A DNA stretch of 40,020 nucleotides, taken from the NCBI GenBank assembly GCA_001464165.1, contig LNEX01000463.1, positions 1 to 40,020 of the forward strand, written 5' to 3'. The notes beneath the pieces were generated by a model, which saw only the letters and a program-made list of their open reading frames with translations, did not search any database and was not told the DNA's origin. This stretch comes from a bacterium Ga0077546. Its GTDB lineage: Bacteria; Cyanobacteriota; Vampirovibrionia; Obscuribacterales; Obscuribacteraceae. The first letter of the stretch is position 1, and every line of letters starts with the position of its first letter. This document shows, piece after piece, positions 32,919 to 40,020 of this stretch. A program made the position numbers and the translations under genes.

Positions 32919-33608
32919 ATGAGAGTATTGGTCATCGACGACGAACCGCAAATAAGACGAGCTCTCAAGATGGGCCTAGAGCGCAATGAATATATTGTCA
33001 GCCTAGCCGGCAGCGGCGAAGAAGGCCTAGACAAGATGGCCACCGAACCTTTTGAGTTGGTCGTACTTGATTTAGCCATGCCTGGCATGGACGGCTTTGA
33101 GGTCTGCCGCCAAATTCGCAGCTGGAGTCAGGTGCCTATAGTAGTTTTATCGGTTAGAGACAGCGAAGAGGACAAAATCAAAGCTCTTGACTGCGGAGCT
33201 GATGATTATCTTACTAAGCCCTTTGGCGTGGGTGAGTTACTGGCTCGCATTAGAGCAATTATTCGGCGGGCAAAGGGAGCAGAGGCCTCTCTCAGCACGC
33301 CAATTTTTAACGAAGGCAATCTAGTTGTCGCTTTCGACAAGCGCATTGTCACTGTATCTGGTGACACTGTTCACCTGACACCAAAAGAATATGATTTATT
33401 GCACATGCTCATCAACAACGCTAACAGAGTGCTCACCCACAGGCAGCTGCTCACCAAAATTTGGGGCCTTGAATATGCTGACGACCATCATTCTCTACGG
33501 GTGCACATTGCCAATTTGCGCAATAAGATTGAAAACGATCCCACTCGCCCACAACTAATTCAAACCGAAACCAGAATTGGCTATCGCTTCGTCACTACCG
33601 GCAACTGA
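32919..33608 (+). CDS. kdpE: KdpE-like OmpR-family response regulator
   Basis: The 229-residue protein has a complete receiver domain: acidic pair D7/D8, phosphorylated D51 in VVLDLAMPGMDG, and K100 in LTKPFGVGELLARIRA. It is followed by an OmpR/PhoB winged helix (about 130-227) with LTPKEYDLLHMLINNANRVL, THRQLLTKIWG and HSLRVHIANLRNKIE, ending in ETRIGYRF. The partner is the KdpD-like kinase encoded immediately upstream, probably with translational coupling. KdpE normally activates kdpFABC under potassium limitation or osmotic stress; no kdpFABC is in the window, so the APC permease gene is the most likely target. A terminator follows at 33661. Confidence 0.94.
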   Translation: MRVLVIDDEPQIRRALKMGLERNEYIVSLAGSGEEGLDKMATEPFELVVLDLAMPGMDGFEVCRQIRSWSQVPIVVLSVRDSEEDKIKALDCGADDYLTKPFGVGELLARIRAIIRRAKGAEASLSTPIFNEGNLVVAFDKRIVTVSGDTVHLTPKEYDLLHMLINNANRVLTHRQLLTKIWGLEYADDHHSLRVHIANLRNKIENDPTRPQLIQTETRIGYRFVTTGN

Positions 33609-33660
33609 CTAAAGTAATTTATAGCTCTCCGAGCAATTAGAGCGATTCTAACGAAATCGA

Positions 33661-33690
33661 AGAGCAGCGCTTGACAGCGCTGCTCTTTAT
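33661..33690 (+). terminator. Rho-independent-like terminator after the response regulator
   Basis: A perfect 10-bp stem, AGAGCAGCGC (33661-33670) and GCGCTGCTCT (33677-33686), encloses the six-base loop TTGACA. The U-run is short (TCTTTAT), so termination may be moderate. It ends the permease, kinase and regulator transcript. Confidence 0.78.
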
Positions 33691-33793
33691 GCCAACTTTA
33701 TTACGGCAAAGCAATCTTGACATTATCGTGATCAGCTAAAAGTTATATTGGCACAAGTCAAAAACTTGCCTTATCAACACGGAGTATTCAGAA

Positions 33794-34852
33794 ATGTGGG
33801 CAGATCAAATAGTAGTCGGTGAAGTTTCAGCCAAAACAATTTCGGCTAGCAAGAAATTCAGCTCAATTTGCTTGATCGTCGCACTGAGTACAGTTCAGAG
33901 CTTTGCACTACCTTGCATTGCTGCCACTCAATCAAGCCCGCAAATCAACACAGTTGACGTACCCAAGCAAATATTGCGCACAGGCATTAACCTCAATTCG
34001 AAAAACGTCTCTCCCAATACACTTCAGCTAGCACAAAATTTGAATCTATTGCCAATTCTTAGTCGCATGCAAGAGTTGAAAGCAAAAACAGCGCAACAAA
34101 ATGGTGAGAAAACTATAGAGTCAATCAGTGACACACAAGAATTGATACAGCTGACACAAAAGGCCCAGAATATTCTCATTCGCACCTTACTTGAAATTGA
34201 CTTTGTGTTGGCAGAAATTGATGCCGAACAAAACATATATAGCGAAGTGCTCTCGTCTTTTCAAAACTCAAGAGACAAACTAGTGGCAAGGCTCAATGCC
34301 GGAAGCTTCATTCTAAATGGTGCGCTGTGGGCCGTTAACGGAGCCTTAGCGATTCCCACGCCGCAACATCCCAACTATGCCATTCAATCTGGAATTGTCG
34401 GAATCTGTGCTGGTCTAGTCCCGTCAATTGCCTCAGGTTATGCTCTAAAAGTCTACAGCGGTAAGCACAAGCGCTCAGAAGCAGACCCCAACATGCTTGC
34501 CAAATTATTCGGGCGTACAGTCAACGAAAACAATGAGTACCCAAAATCTGTCTGGGACTTTCTCAATACTTCACCAGCTGGAGAAACAGGTTCAGAGAGC
34601 TCCGGCAAAACACGCAAAGATCAGCTCATCGCCCGCTGGATATCTGACAAAAACATTCCATCGTTCACAGACAAATCTAACGAAAGGCAAGTCGATATCC
34701 TGACGGCCACAGTCTCACAGAAGAGGGGTCTCTCAATAGATAGTTTAAATGTACGCTTGGTCATGCTTGAGCAACTACAAGGTGAACTAGAGAAGATGAA
34801 ACGGCTATTAATGGAAATAGCCATGGTCATAACAGACGAGAAGGAAGTCTAG
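33794..34852 (+). CDS. Secreted or membrane protein of unknown family, paralogue 1 of a tandem pair
   Basis: No known family. The 352-residue protein has an N-terminal hydrophobic segment (ICLIVALSTVQSFALPCIAA, about 28-47) that looks like a signal peptide with a long n-region. Conserved blocks shared with the next gene are VPKQILRTGINL, VSPNTLQLAQNLNLLP, QKAQNILIRT, then two hydrophobic helices (AGSFILNGALWAVNGALAIP and IQSGIVGICAGLVPSIASGY, about 172-220) that form a membrane hairpin. After them come YPKSVWDFLNT, IARWISDKNIPSFTDKSN and an end identical to its neighbour's (MKRLLMEIAMVITDEKEV). The ATG has CGGAG about nine bases upstream. A perfect TTGACA at 33717-33722 lacks a well-placed -10 box. 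Confidence 0.75.
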   Translation: MWADQIVVGEVSAKTISASKKFSSICLIVALSTVQSFALPCIAATQSSPQINTVDVPKQILRTGINLNSKNVSPNTLQLAQNLNLLPILSRMQELKAKTAQQNGEKTIESISDTQELIQLTQKAQNILIRTLLEIDFVLAEIDAEQNIYSEVLSSFQNSRDKLVARLNAGSFILNGALWAVNGALAIPTPQHPNYAIQSGIVGICAGLVPSIASGYALKVYSGKHKRSEADPNMLAKLFGRTVNENNEYPKSVWDFLNTSPAGETGSESSGKTRKDQLIARWISDKNIPSFTDKSNERQVDILTATVSQKRGLSIDSLNVRLVMLEQLQGELEKMKRLLMEIAMVITDEKEV

Positions 34853-35043
34853 CTTTTGAACGGTAGTTACAACCTAAGCGCCAGAAAAACTAGATCAATT
34901 CAAGATTAAAGCTAGCTCAGGCACAACCACTTGATCTCAGGACCTCCGCGAGCGATCAAGCAAGAACAAGCTTCAATAAATATAGACTTATAAACCTTGC
35001 ATAATTGAAAGCTTGCAATCTTGAAATCTCGAAACCTTGATAC

Positions 35044-35083
35044 TATTCAGTCTTTGGCGATTGCCTAAGCTAAAGGCTGAATA
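35044..35083 (+). promoter_or_regulatory. Hairpin in the leader of the second paralogue, just before its ribosome site
   Basis: TATTCAGTCTTT (35044-35055) pairs with AAAGGCTGAATA (35072-35083) over 12 positions, one being a G-U pair. Inside it GGC and GCC (35056-35058 and 35063-35065) can form a small stem around GATT. The ribosome site GGAGG begins eight bases later, at 35091. It could control translation or mark the end of the preceding transcript, although no U-run follows. Confidence 0.5.
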
Positions 35084-35102
35084 ACTATCTGGAGGTTTAC
35101 CC

Positions 35103-36128
35103 TTGGAATCTAGTCGCAGTTGCGCAACTTTTAGTTTTGCGGCCGCACTTGCTACGGCTCAGCTGATTTTACTAACGAGCTTCCTACCGGCGGCTACAGC
35201 AGCAGCTCCTTCAACCTCGCCAAGCAACACAGTAGAAGTACCAAAACAAATACTGCGTACAGGCATTAATCTTGATGCCAGAACTGTCTCTCCCAATACT
35301 CTTCAGCTAGCTCAAAATTTAAATTTGCTGCCAGTTCTTAGCCGCTTGCAAGAGCTGCGAGCACGAGTAGCGCAGCACCAATCTGGCAATACTCTAGAGT
35401 CGCTCAGCGACAGACAAGAGCTACTAGAAGTGACACAGAAGGCTCAGAACATTCTCATTAGAACCTCACTAGAAATTGACTTTGTCTGCGCCGAAATAGG
35501 CGCAGAACAGAACATCTACAGTGAAGTACTTTCGTCGCTGCAAGGCTCTAGAGATAAACTAGTTACCCGTATCAACGCCGGCAGTTTTATTCTCAATGGT
35601 GCACTTTGGACAGTTTGCGAAGCTCTAGCTATAGTCTCGCCGCTGCACCCAAATTATGCTATTCAGTCAGGCATCGTTGGTATCGCCGCTGGTATCGTAC
35701 CGTCAATCGCCTCAGGCTATGCTCTAAAAGCATATAGTGGCAAGCACTTAAAATCTGAATGCGAACCCAATATGTTAGCTAAGATATTCAATCGACCAAT
35801 CAACCAAGACATTGACTATCCTAAATCAGTCTGGTCATTTCTCAACACAGCCCCAGCTAGTGACATTGGCAGCAATGCGGGAAAAACTCGAAAAGAGCAG
35901 CTCATTGCCCGCTGGGTCTCGGACAAAAATATTCCATCATTCACCGACAAATCAAACACAAAAGAAATTGACATTATCACAGCCACTAACGCGCAAAAAA
36001 AAGGCCTATCGATAGACCATTTAAATGTTCGCATGGTTATGCTTGACCAATTACAAGGCGAACTAGCAAAGATGAAGCGGCTACTGATGGAAATAGCCAT
36101 GGTGATTACTGACGAAAAAGAAGTCTAG
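35103..36128 (+). CDS. Secreted or membrane protein of unknown family, paralogue 2 of a tandem pair
   Basis: The TTG start has GGAGG seven bases upstream. The 341-residue product aligns end to end with the preceding gene's product; by eye about three quarters of residues are the same outside the N-terminus. The signal peptides are unrelated in sequence (here FAAALATAQLILLTSFLPAATAAA). The membrane hairpin (AGSFILNGALWTVCEALAI and IQSGIVGIAAGIVPSIASGY) and the last 18 residues are kept best. Single-residue differences are spread across the whole length, so the duplication is not recent. Strong conservation of the C-terminal helix (QLQGELAKMKRLLMEIAMVI) suggests a binding or oligomerisation surface. 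The function is unknown. Confidence 0.76.
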   Translation: MESSRSCATFSFAAALATAQLILLTSFLPAATAAAPSTSPSNTVEVPKQILRTGINLDARTVSPNTLQLAQNLNLLPVLSRLQELRARVAQHQSGNTLESLSDRQELLEVTQKAQNILIRTSLEIDFVCAEIGAEQNIYSEVLSSLQGSRDKLVTRINAGSFILNGALWTVCEALAIVSPLHPNYAIQSGIVGIAAGIVPSIASGYALKAYSGKHLKSECEPNMLAKIFNRPINQDIDYPKSVWSFLNTAPASDIGSNAGKTRKEQLIARWVSDKNIPSFTDKSNTKEIDIITATNAQKKGLSIDHLNVRMVMLDQLQGELAKMKRLLMEIAMVITDEKEV

Positions 36129-36167
36129 CTCTCTGTCTCTAATAGTCTATCTCAACTAGATTAGCGA

Positions 36168-37109
36168 CTACATGACGTAGGCAGGCTTGCTGCGATAGAG
36201 ATTTCTAATTGTGCTTTTGTCTGCGGGAGAAAGCTGATTGACTATGCGGTTCTCATGCATAATATCGTCGCGGTATGGGCTGTGCGCCTTAACACCCAGA
36301 GCATGGCCAAATTCGTGAGCCGAAGCACCAATCATTTTTTCACGAGTAGAGGCAACCATCGTCGAAAGCTCTATGACTACCGGCTTCTGTTGAATATTAA
36401 CACGCTGAGCTTGCTCATAAGGATAAACCTGAGCACAGGTATTGCCACCAACCATAATACCACCCGGACTAGTTGAATCTTTAAAGGAATCAACAAAGAA
36501 AACTAGAACTTGAGCTTGTCTTGGATCATCGACAAAGCCAAATTGAAAAATCCCCTCCCGCTCAAATTGTCTCCACTGCTCAATACCAGTCGCTACCTGA
36601 AAGTTTGTGTCTTCGGTCCATTGCGGTGCTTTCTCTAAAGTAGAAAAACCTTCAGGCTGACAAATCATTGAGTAAACTTGGTCGGGTCGCACCTTTTGCA
36701 ATTCACTAAAGGGCATCTCTGGCAACTTAAGACCTGGGCTAATCCAGATCTTCAGTGGCATTTTCTTCCGTTCCCAACGAACCAAAGCCATATTAAGACT
36801 GGGCTCACCTGGATTATAAGCGGTCGCATTTGTACCCGGTGCCCGGTCATATCCTTCAGTAAGGTGCAAACCGTTGCTGTGCTGTAGCGGCTGAGCCCCA
36901 CCGGGGTTAGAGAAGCTCTGAAAAGTAGCCCTTTGCAATTTACGCGGCTGTCCTTGGGCCTCAAGGGCAAGCGGAGCAGCCAGTAAGAATAGAGCTGAAA
37001 CTAAGGCTAGGCCCGAGCTTGCCACTTTGAAACAGCTTAATCGCCCCTGCGCATTGACGCTACTGAACAACAGGGGCTGGCTTTTTCTCAGTCTATAGAG
37101 TCTATACAA
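36168..37109 (-). CDS. Secreted matrixin-like zinc metalloprotease (metzincin)
   Basis: The metzincin signature HEFGHALGVKAH is complete, with zinc ligands H265, H269 and H276 and catalytic E266. It is followed by the Met-turn methionine in DIMHEN (M284). The N-terminus has a hydrophobic signal segment (SSGLALVSALFLLAAPLALEA, about 31-51), so the enzyme acts outside the cytoplasm. The region between (about 55-240) includes MPLKIWISPG and FVDDPRQAQVLVFFVD, which fit the first beta-strands of a matrixin fold. No prodomain cysteine switch is obvious. The start is TTG with GAGG ten bases upstream, which is a weak case; no ATG is available in the N-terminal region. Length is 313 residues. Substrates are unknown. 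Confidence 0.88.
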   Translation of the reverse strand: MYRLYRLRKSQPLLFSSVNAQGRLSCFKVASSGLALVSALFLLAAPLALEAQGQPRKLQRATFQSFSNPGGAQPLQHSNGLHLTEGYDRAPGTNATAYNPGEPSLNMALVRWERKKMPLKIWISPGLKLPEMPFSELQKVRPDQVYSMICQPEGFSTLEKAPQWTEDTNFQVATGIEQWRQFEREGIFQFGFVDDPRQAQVLVFFVDSFKDSTSPGGIMVGGNTCAQVYPYEQAQRVNIQQKPVVIELSTMVASTREKMIGASAHEFGHALGVKAHSPYRDDIMHENRIVNQLSPADKSTIRNLYRSKPAYVM

Positions 37110-37307
37110 GCTAAAGTGGCCTCAACGAAACGACTAGATGACATAATACAAATCGGTCCATGGCTCTTTCTAAGATAGCTCCTATTAGAAGGTTTCTTAC
37201 TAGAATGAAACTTATTAGGGTGGCTTTTGTCAGAAAGAACTAGACCTACAGATAATTACTTACATACTTACTTACCGCACCTATTCAATAATAAAACAGA
37301 CTGAGAC

Positions 37308-38045
37308 TTGGCGCCAATTATGCAACCTGCATCGTATGAACAACTTAGCCTCAAGGTGGCCCATGCTATAGCTGAACAAATCAGAATTAAGCCAAATTGC
37401 TGCCTCGGCCTGCCCACCGGAAACACACCGCTTTTGACCTACCACATATTGGCAAACTGGTCGTCAGGCCAAGGTCCATACGCCGACAGTGATGCACCCG
37501 CCATCGACTGGTCACAGGTGCTCTGCTTCGCTCTAGATGACTACTTCAATGTAGACGAGAAGCACTCTTTTGAGGCTTTTTTAGAAAAACATCTATACAG
37601 CCACACCAATTTGCCCCTAGATAATCGCTTAAACCCATGTCTCACTGAATCTTACGATCTCCTGATTGAGAGCTGCGGCGGACTTGATTTAACCATCTTA
37701 GGTATCGGCAGCAACGGTCATATTGCCTTCAATGAACCTGGCACAATCGCTTTGAGCTATACCCATTGCATGTGGCTTTCCGAATCCACAAGAATAGCCA
37801 ATCAGAAAAGTTTCGGCAGTCTTCAAGGTACTCCGCAGACAGGTATCACCATGGGACTGCAAACAATTTTCGCCAGCGCTAGAATAATACTCATGGCCAG
37901 TTCTGAAGCTAAACGAAGCATCGTCGAGCAGGCTTTTAATGGACCAGTTACTCTAGAATTACCGGCATCTCTTTTGCAAACCCATAGCCATACAGATGTG
38001 TGGACCGATTTTGGCTATGAAAAAAGCTTCCGCTGTAGAATTTAA
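37308..38045 (+). CDS. nagB: Glucosamine-6-phosphate deaminase (NagB family)
   Basis: The 245-residue protein shows the NagB motifs: the phosphate loop CLGLPTGNTPL (about 32-42), FALDDYFNVD with the catalytic aspartate D77, and LGIGSNGHIAFNEPG with H138 (131-145). STRIANQKSF and TPQTGITMGLQTIF form the C-terminal part of the site. The enzyme converts glucosamine-6-phosphate to fructose-6-phosphate and ammonia, in amino sugar use. No nagA or transporter is next to it. The start is uncertain: TTG at 37308 has only a weak TGAG nearby, and ATG at 37320 has none. Related 6-phosphogluconolactonases share the fold, but the GHIAFNEPG text favours deaminase. Confidence 0.9.
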   Translation: MAPIMQPASYEQLSLKVAHAIAEQIRIKPNCCLGLPTGNTPLLTYHILANWSSGQGPYADSDAPAIDWSQVLCFALDDYFNVDEKHSFEAFLEKHLYSHTNLPLDNRLNPCLTESYDLLIESCGGLDLTILGIGSNGHIAFNEPGTIALSYTHCMWLSESTRIANQKSFGSLQGTPQTGITMGLQTIFASARIILMASSEAKRSIVEQAFNGPVTLELPASLLQTHSHTDVWTDFGYEKSFRCRI

Positions 38046-38061
38046 TTCAAAAGGATAGGAA

Positions 38062-39087
38062 ATGGTTCTTCTCAGTCAAATTGCCAGACAGCGCAAAATG
38101 CAATCATTGAGCCTGGCTCTTGTTGCTTTTCTAAGCAGCACTATCAATAGCGCACTGGCTGACCAGACTAACCCAGATTTTGTACCACCTGAAATTACTC
38201 TGCCAATGCCGGCGCGCTTCAACCCGGTCGGGCAGATACCAGCTGCAGCAAGCATTAACCCAGGCAATACTCCGGCTCCCGGTATGGCCAATATGGGCTC
38301 AGCCGCTGCTGGCTTCGCTCAAGGTTCGGGCGCAATTCCAGGCATGAACAACCCCAATCAACCTAACCCTTTTTTGATGAAAGCCGCAGACCGGCTTCGT
38401 ATTCCACCAGGAACTAGCATTCCGGGGCGAGGCTCTACTCCACCTGGCGGAGCATCAAGCCCCGGCTACCCTCAGGGCGCCGGAGGTCAACAAGGCTATG
38501 GCCAGCAAATGGGAGCCCCCCCCCAAGGCTCATCGGCCTTCCTGCAACCGGGGCAACAACCACCAGCTCCCGCTACACCACTACAAAAACAACTAGCGGC
38601 CCAGGGCCAAAACGCTCAGGCTGGTCAATCTGACCCGGTGGTCACCCTCCAGACCAACAAAGGCACGATCGTAATGCGGCTATTCAGGCAGCACGCGCCA
38701 ATTACGGTGCAAGCCTTTTTGCAAATGGTCAAGTCAGGTTTTTATAACGGCCTCACTTTCCACCGGGTAGAACCGGGCTTTGTCGTCCAAGGCGGATGCC
38801 CCAACGGCAACGGTACCGGCGACTATATACCCTCTGGTCAAACGGTACCGCGCTACCTACCTCTAGAAACTTCGCCCTATGCTCGTCACAACGCCGCTGG
38901 AGTTGTGGCCATGGCAAGAAAGCCGAACAACCGCGATTCATCAAGCTGTCAGTTTTATATTACTCTCGGCCCCAAGCAACAACTCGACAATCAATACACC
39001 GTATTCGGTGGCGTAATTCAAGGCATAGATGTAGTGCAGCGCATTGCCATCGGCGATCGCATCTTAGCGATGACTGCCTCTGAATAG
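38062..39087 (+). CDS. Secreted cyclophilin-type peptidyl-prolyl isomerase
   Basis: The ATG start has AGGATAGG just upstream. A signal peptide (SLALVAFLSSTINSALA|D, cut at about 33) predicts export. A Pro/Gly/Gln-rich segment of about 155 residues follows, and then a complete cyclophilin domain (about 191-341). Active-site residues visible are R235 in TFHRVEPGFVVQGG and Q297/F298 in SSSCQFYITL, with the QYTVFGGVIQGIDVV core near the end. The domain speeds up proline cis-trans isomerisation and should assist folding of exported proteins. It starts 16 bases after nagB, though a shared role is unlikely. The long proline-rich linker is unusual and may reach away from the membrane or bind partners. 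Confidence 0.93.
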   Translation: MVLLSQIARQRKMQSLSLALVAFLSSTINSALADQTNPDFVPPEITLPMPARFNPVGQIPAAASINPGNTPAPGMANMGSAAAGFAQGSGAIPGMNNPNQPNPFLMKAADRLRIPPGTSIPGRGSTPPGGASSPGYPQGAGGQQGYGQQMGAPPQGSSAFLQPGQQPPAPATPLQKQLAAQGQNAQAGQSDPVVTLQTNKGTIVMRLFRQHAPITVQAFLQMVKSGFYNGLTFHRVEPGFVVQGGCPNGNGTGDYIPSGQTVPRYLPLETSPYARHNAAGVVAMARKPNNRDSSSCQFYITLGPKQQLDNQYTVFGGVIQGIDVVQRIAIGDRILAMTASE

Positions 39088-39093
39088 CTGTAA

Positions 39094-39303
39094 CTAGCCT
39101 GACTCTATGTCTTCGTCGTCTTTAGTATTGAAAAACATAATGACTGACAGCACGATAGTGATGCATCCACCAGCGCCAAAAATCAAATTAGTGAGTGCGG
39201 CGATGGGGCCACTTTCATGCTCAGATGTATTCAAATAATGGGCGACAAAGAAAAATGACACGCCAACAAAAAATAGAATAATCGAAGGTATTTTTTTCGT
39301 CAT
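39094..39303 (-). CDS. Small membrane protein with two membrane segments
   Basis: The 69-residue protein has two hydrophobic helices (SIILFFVGVSFFFVAHYL and LTNLIFGAGGCITIVLSVIMFF) and an acidic C-terminus (KDDEDIESG). Its ATG overlaps the TGA of the preceding gene (ATGA), so it is translationally coupled to the SGNH-like protein. No family was recognised. It converges with the cyclophilin gene, with six bases between the stops. Confidence 0.7.
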   Translation of the reverse strand: MTKKIPSIILFFVGVSFFFVAHYLNTSEHESGPIAALTNLIFGAGGCITIVLSVIMFFNTKDDEDIESG

Positions 39304-40020
39304 TTCTTGTCTAAATAGCTACGGATGGCCGGTAATATTCCACCAATCAATTTAGAGCCGCCAATATGATTCATATGGACAGTATCCCAAAAATCGCTTT
39401 CATGAAACTGACTTTGATTGGTCATATCTACCAGAGTAACATCTTTGCCATAAGCACTTGCTAAAGTTTTCACTTGCTGGTTGAAACGCTGATAGAAACC
39501 AGCGGTCATCAATTCTCGATTGAGCTTGGTCAGCGGCATGTTAACCAAAACGACCTTTATTCCACGCTCCTGACAAACTTTCAGAGTATTGTCTAGACAA
39601 GACATTTGCACGCTCAAATCGCGCTCGGCAATGTTTTTATAACGGCCACGATACTCTCGTGTGCTTGTCTCCCAGCGTTGCTCGGCAGTTCCAGCCAAAA
39701 GCGCTGAAATACCAAGGTCTTGTGTGCTTGTAGAGTTAGGTAATGAAACTAGCCCCACACCACCAACAGTGGCACCATCTCTCTTAGCCTTATCTTGAGC
39801 AGAAAAAATCCCGGCGATGGCCGCACTGATTTTCTCTAAAGTACGATCAGCTTCTTTCTGAAAGCGCCAACGGCGCCCGTAGAGAAAACAGCTGTGATTG
39901 GCTATGAATTCAGCCTTGTCTTCAAATCGGGGCAAAAATGTTTTGGCATAACTAGAAAAGTTATGAAGATCGACAATTTGCTTGAAAGAAACAGTAGCCA
40001 TAGGGCTTTTGACATTATCA
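39300..40020 (-). CDS. C-terminal part of an SGNH/DltD-AlgX-like protein (N-terminus outside window)
   Basis: At least 233 residues are visible from the ATG at 40001, but the frame stays open to the window edge (DNVKSP before that Met), so the gene almost certainly starts further out. The text GIKVVLVNMPLTKLNRE and the terminal SDFWDTVHMNHIGGSKLI, with a D-x-x-H catalytic pair, match the C-terminal half of SGNH-hydrolase-like proteins of the DltD/AlgX/DUF1574 kind. These are often linked to O-acetylation or modification of surface polymers and partnered with MBOAT acyltransferases. The nucleophile block G-D-S would lie upstream. The small two-helix protein is coupled at the 3' end. Confidence 0.72.
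   Translation of the reverse strand, partial: DNVKSPMATVSFKQIVDLHNFSSYAKTFLPRFEDKAEFIANHSCFLYGRRWRFQKEADRTLEKISAAIAGIFSAQDKAKRDGATVGGVGLVSLPNSTSTQDLGISALLAGTAEQRWETSTREYRGRYKNIAERDLSVQMSCLDNTLKVCQERGIKVVLVNMPLTKLNRELMTAGFYQRFNQQVKTLASAYGKDVTLVDMTNQSQFHESDFWDTVHMNHIGGSKLIGGILPAIRSYLDKK

Noticed and set aside
33717..33749. A strong promoter for the first paralogue, based on a perfect TTGACA
   Set aside because: The nearest -10-like box (TATATT) is 21 bases away, too far for a normal sigma-70 promoter.
36129..36167. A bidirectional terminator between the second paralogue and the metzincin gene
   Set aside because: Only a short bulged hairpin (CTAA...TTAG with TCTA...TAGA) is possible and no U-run follows.

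Overview
The window looks like a chromosomal segment of an uncultured or little-studied bacterium. The best guess is the Melainabacteria/Vampirovibrionia group (Obscuribacterales-like). This rests on overall style and not on any marker gene: many TPR and signal-peptide proteins without recognisable families, a large membrane-anchored Ser/Thr kinase, lipoproteins, a secreted metzincin, and a MlaC-like protein typical of a cell with two membranes. GUG and UUG starts with good Shine-Dalgarno spacing are common. No rRNA, tRNA, insertion sequence, prophage or CRISPR array was seen. No gap between genes exceeds 300 bases.

Layout. 1-0.8 kb: the C-terminal end of a DNA methyltransferase of the type IIG/BREX PglX kind, cut by the window edge. 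0.8-3.7 kb: three envelope-type genes (unknown secreted protein, M50 site-2-type protease, WG-repeat protein). 3.8-8.7 kb, minus strand: TPR lipoprotein, dihaem cytochrome c, small Gly/Met/Arg-rich secreted protein, and an 821-residue Ser/Thr kinase. 8.9-10.8 kb, plus strand: a secreted TPR-like protein, a jelly-roll-like protein and an AbiEi-type antitoxin without a toxin partner. The antitoxin has its own promoter with a palindromic operator inside the preceding gene and a long hairpin in its coding sequence. 10.9-18.7 kb: orphan proteins, including a minus-strand run (TPR, DUF4142, double ClpX-type zinc finger plus helical repeats, membrane protein, 37-residue small ORF, lipoprotein with an in-frame stop) and a zinc-metalloprotease-like protein with an apparent frameshift.

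18.8-25.5 kb, minus strand: a compact series adhE - STAS protein - ABC ATPase - ABC-2 permease - MlaC-like periplasmic protein - sfsA. The middle four look like a lipid or envelope exporter assembled from Mla-like and ABC-2 parts. 25.8-29.1 kb: a 1093-residue secreted TPR/low-complexity/coiled-coil protein. 29.2-33.6 kb: small membrane protein, APC-family permease, KdpD-like sensor kinase without the N-terminal KdpD/Usp sensor part, and KdpE-like regulator, ended by a clear terminator. kdpFABC is absent, so this two-component system may control the APC permease. 33.8-36.1 kb: a tandem pair of close paralogues of unknown family with a central membrane hairpin. 36.2-40 kb: a matrixin-like protease, nagB, a secreted cyclophilin, a small membrane protein and the end of an SGNH/DltD-like protein cut by the right edge.

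A recurring trait is short tandem direct repeats of 12-20 bp (1.7, 6.0, 19.6, 22.5 and 27.9 kb, with weaker ones at 35.0 and 37.2 kb), in gaps and in coding ends alike. The most interesting points are the AbiEi control region and hairpin, the STAS/ABC-2/MlaC hybrid, the zinc-finger operon with its small ORF and interrupted lipoprotein, and the orphan KdpDE with an APC permease.
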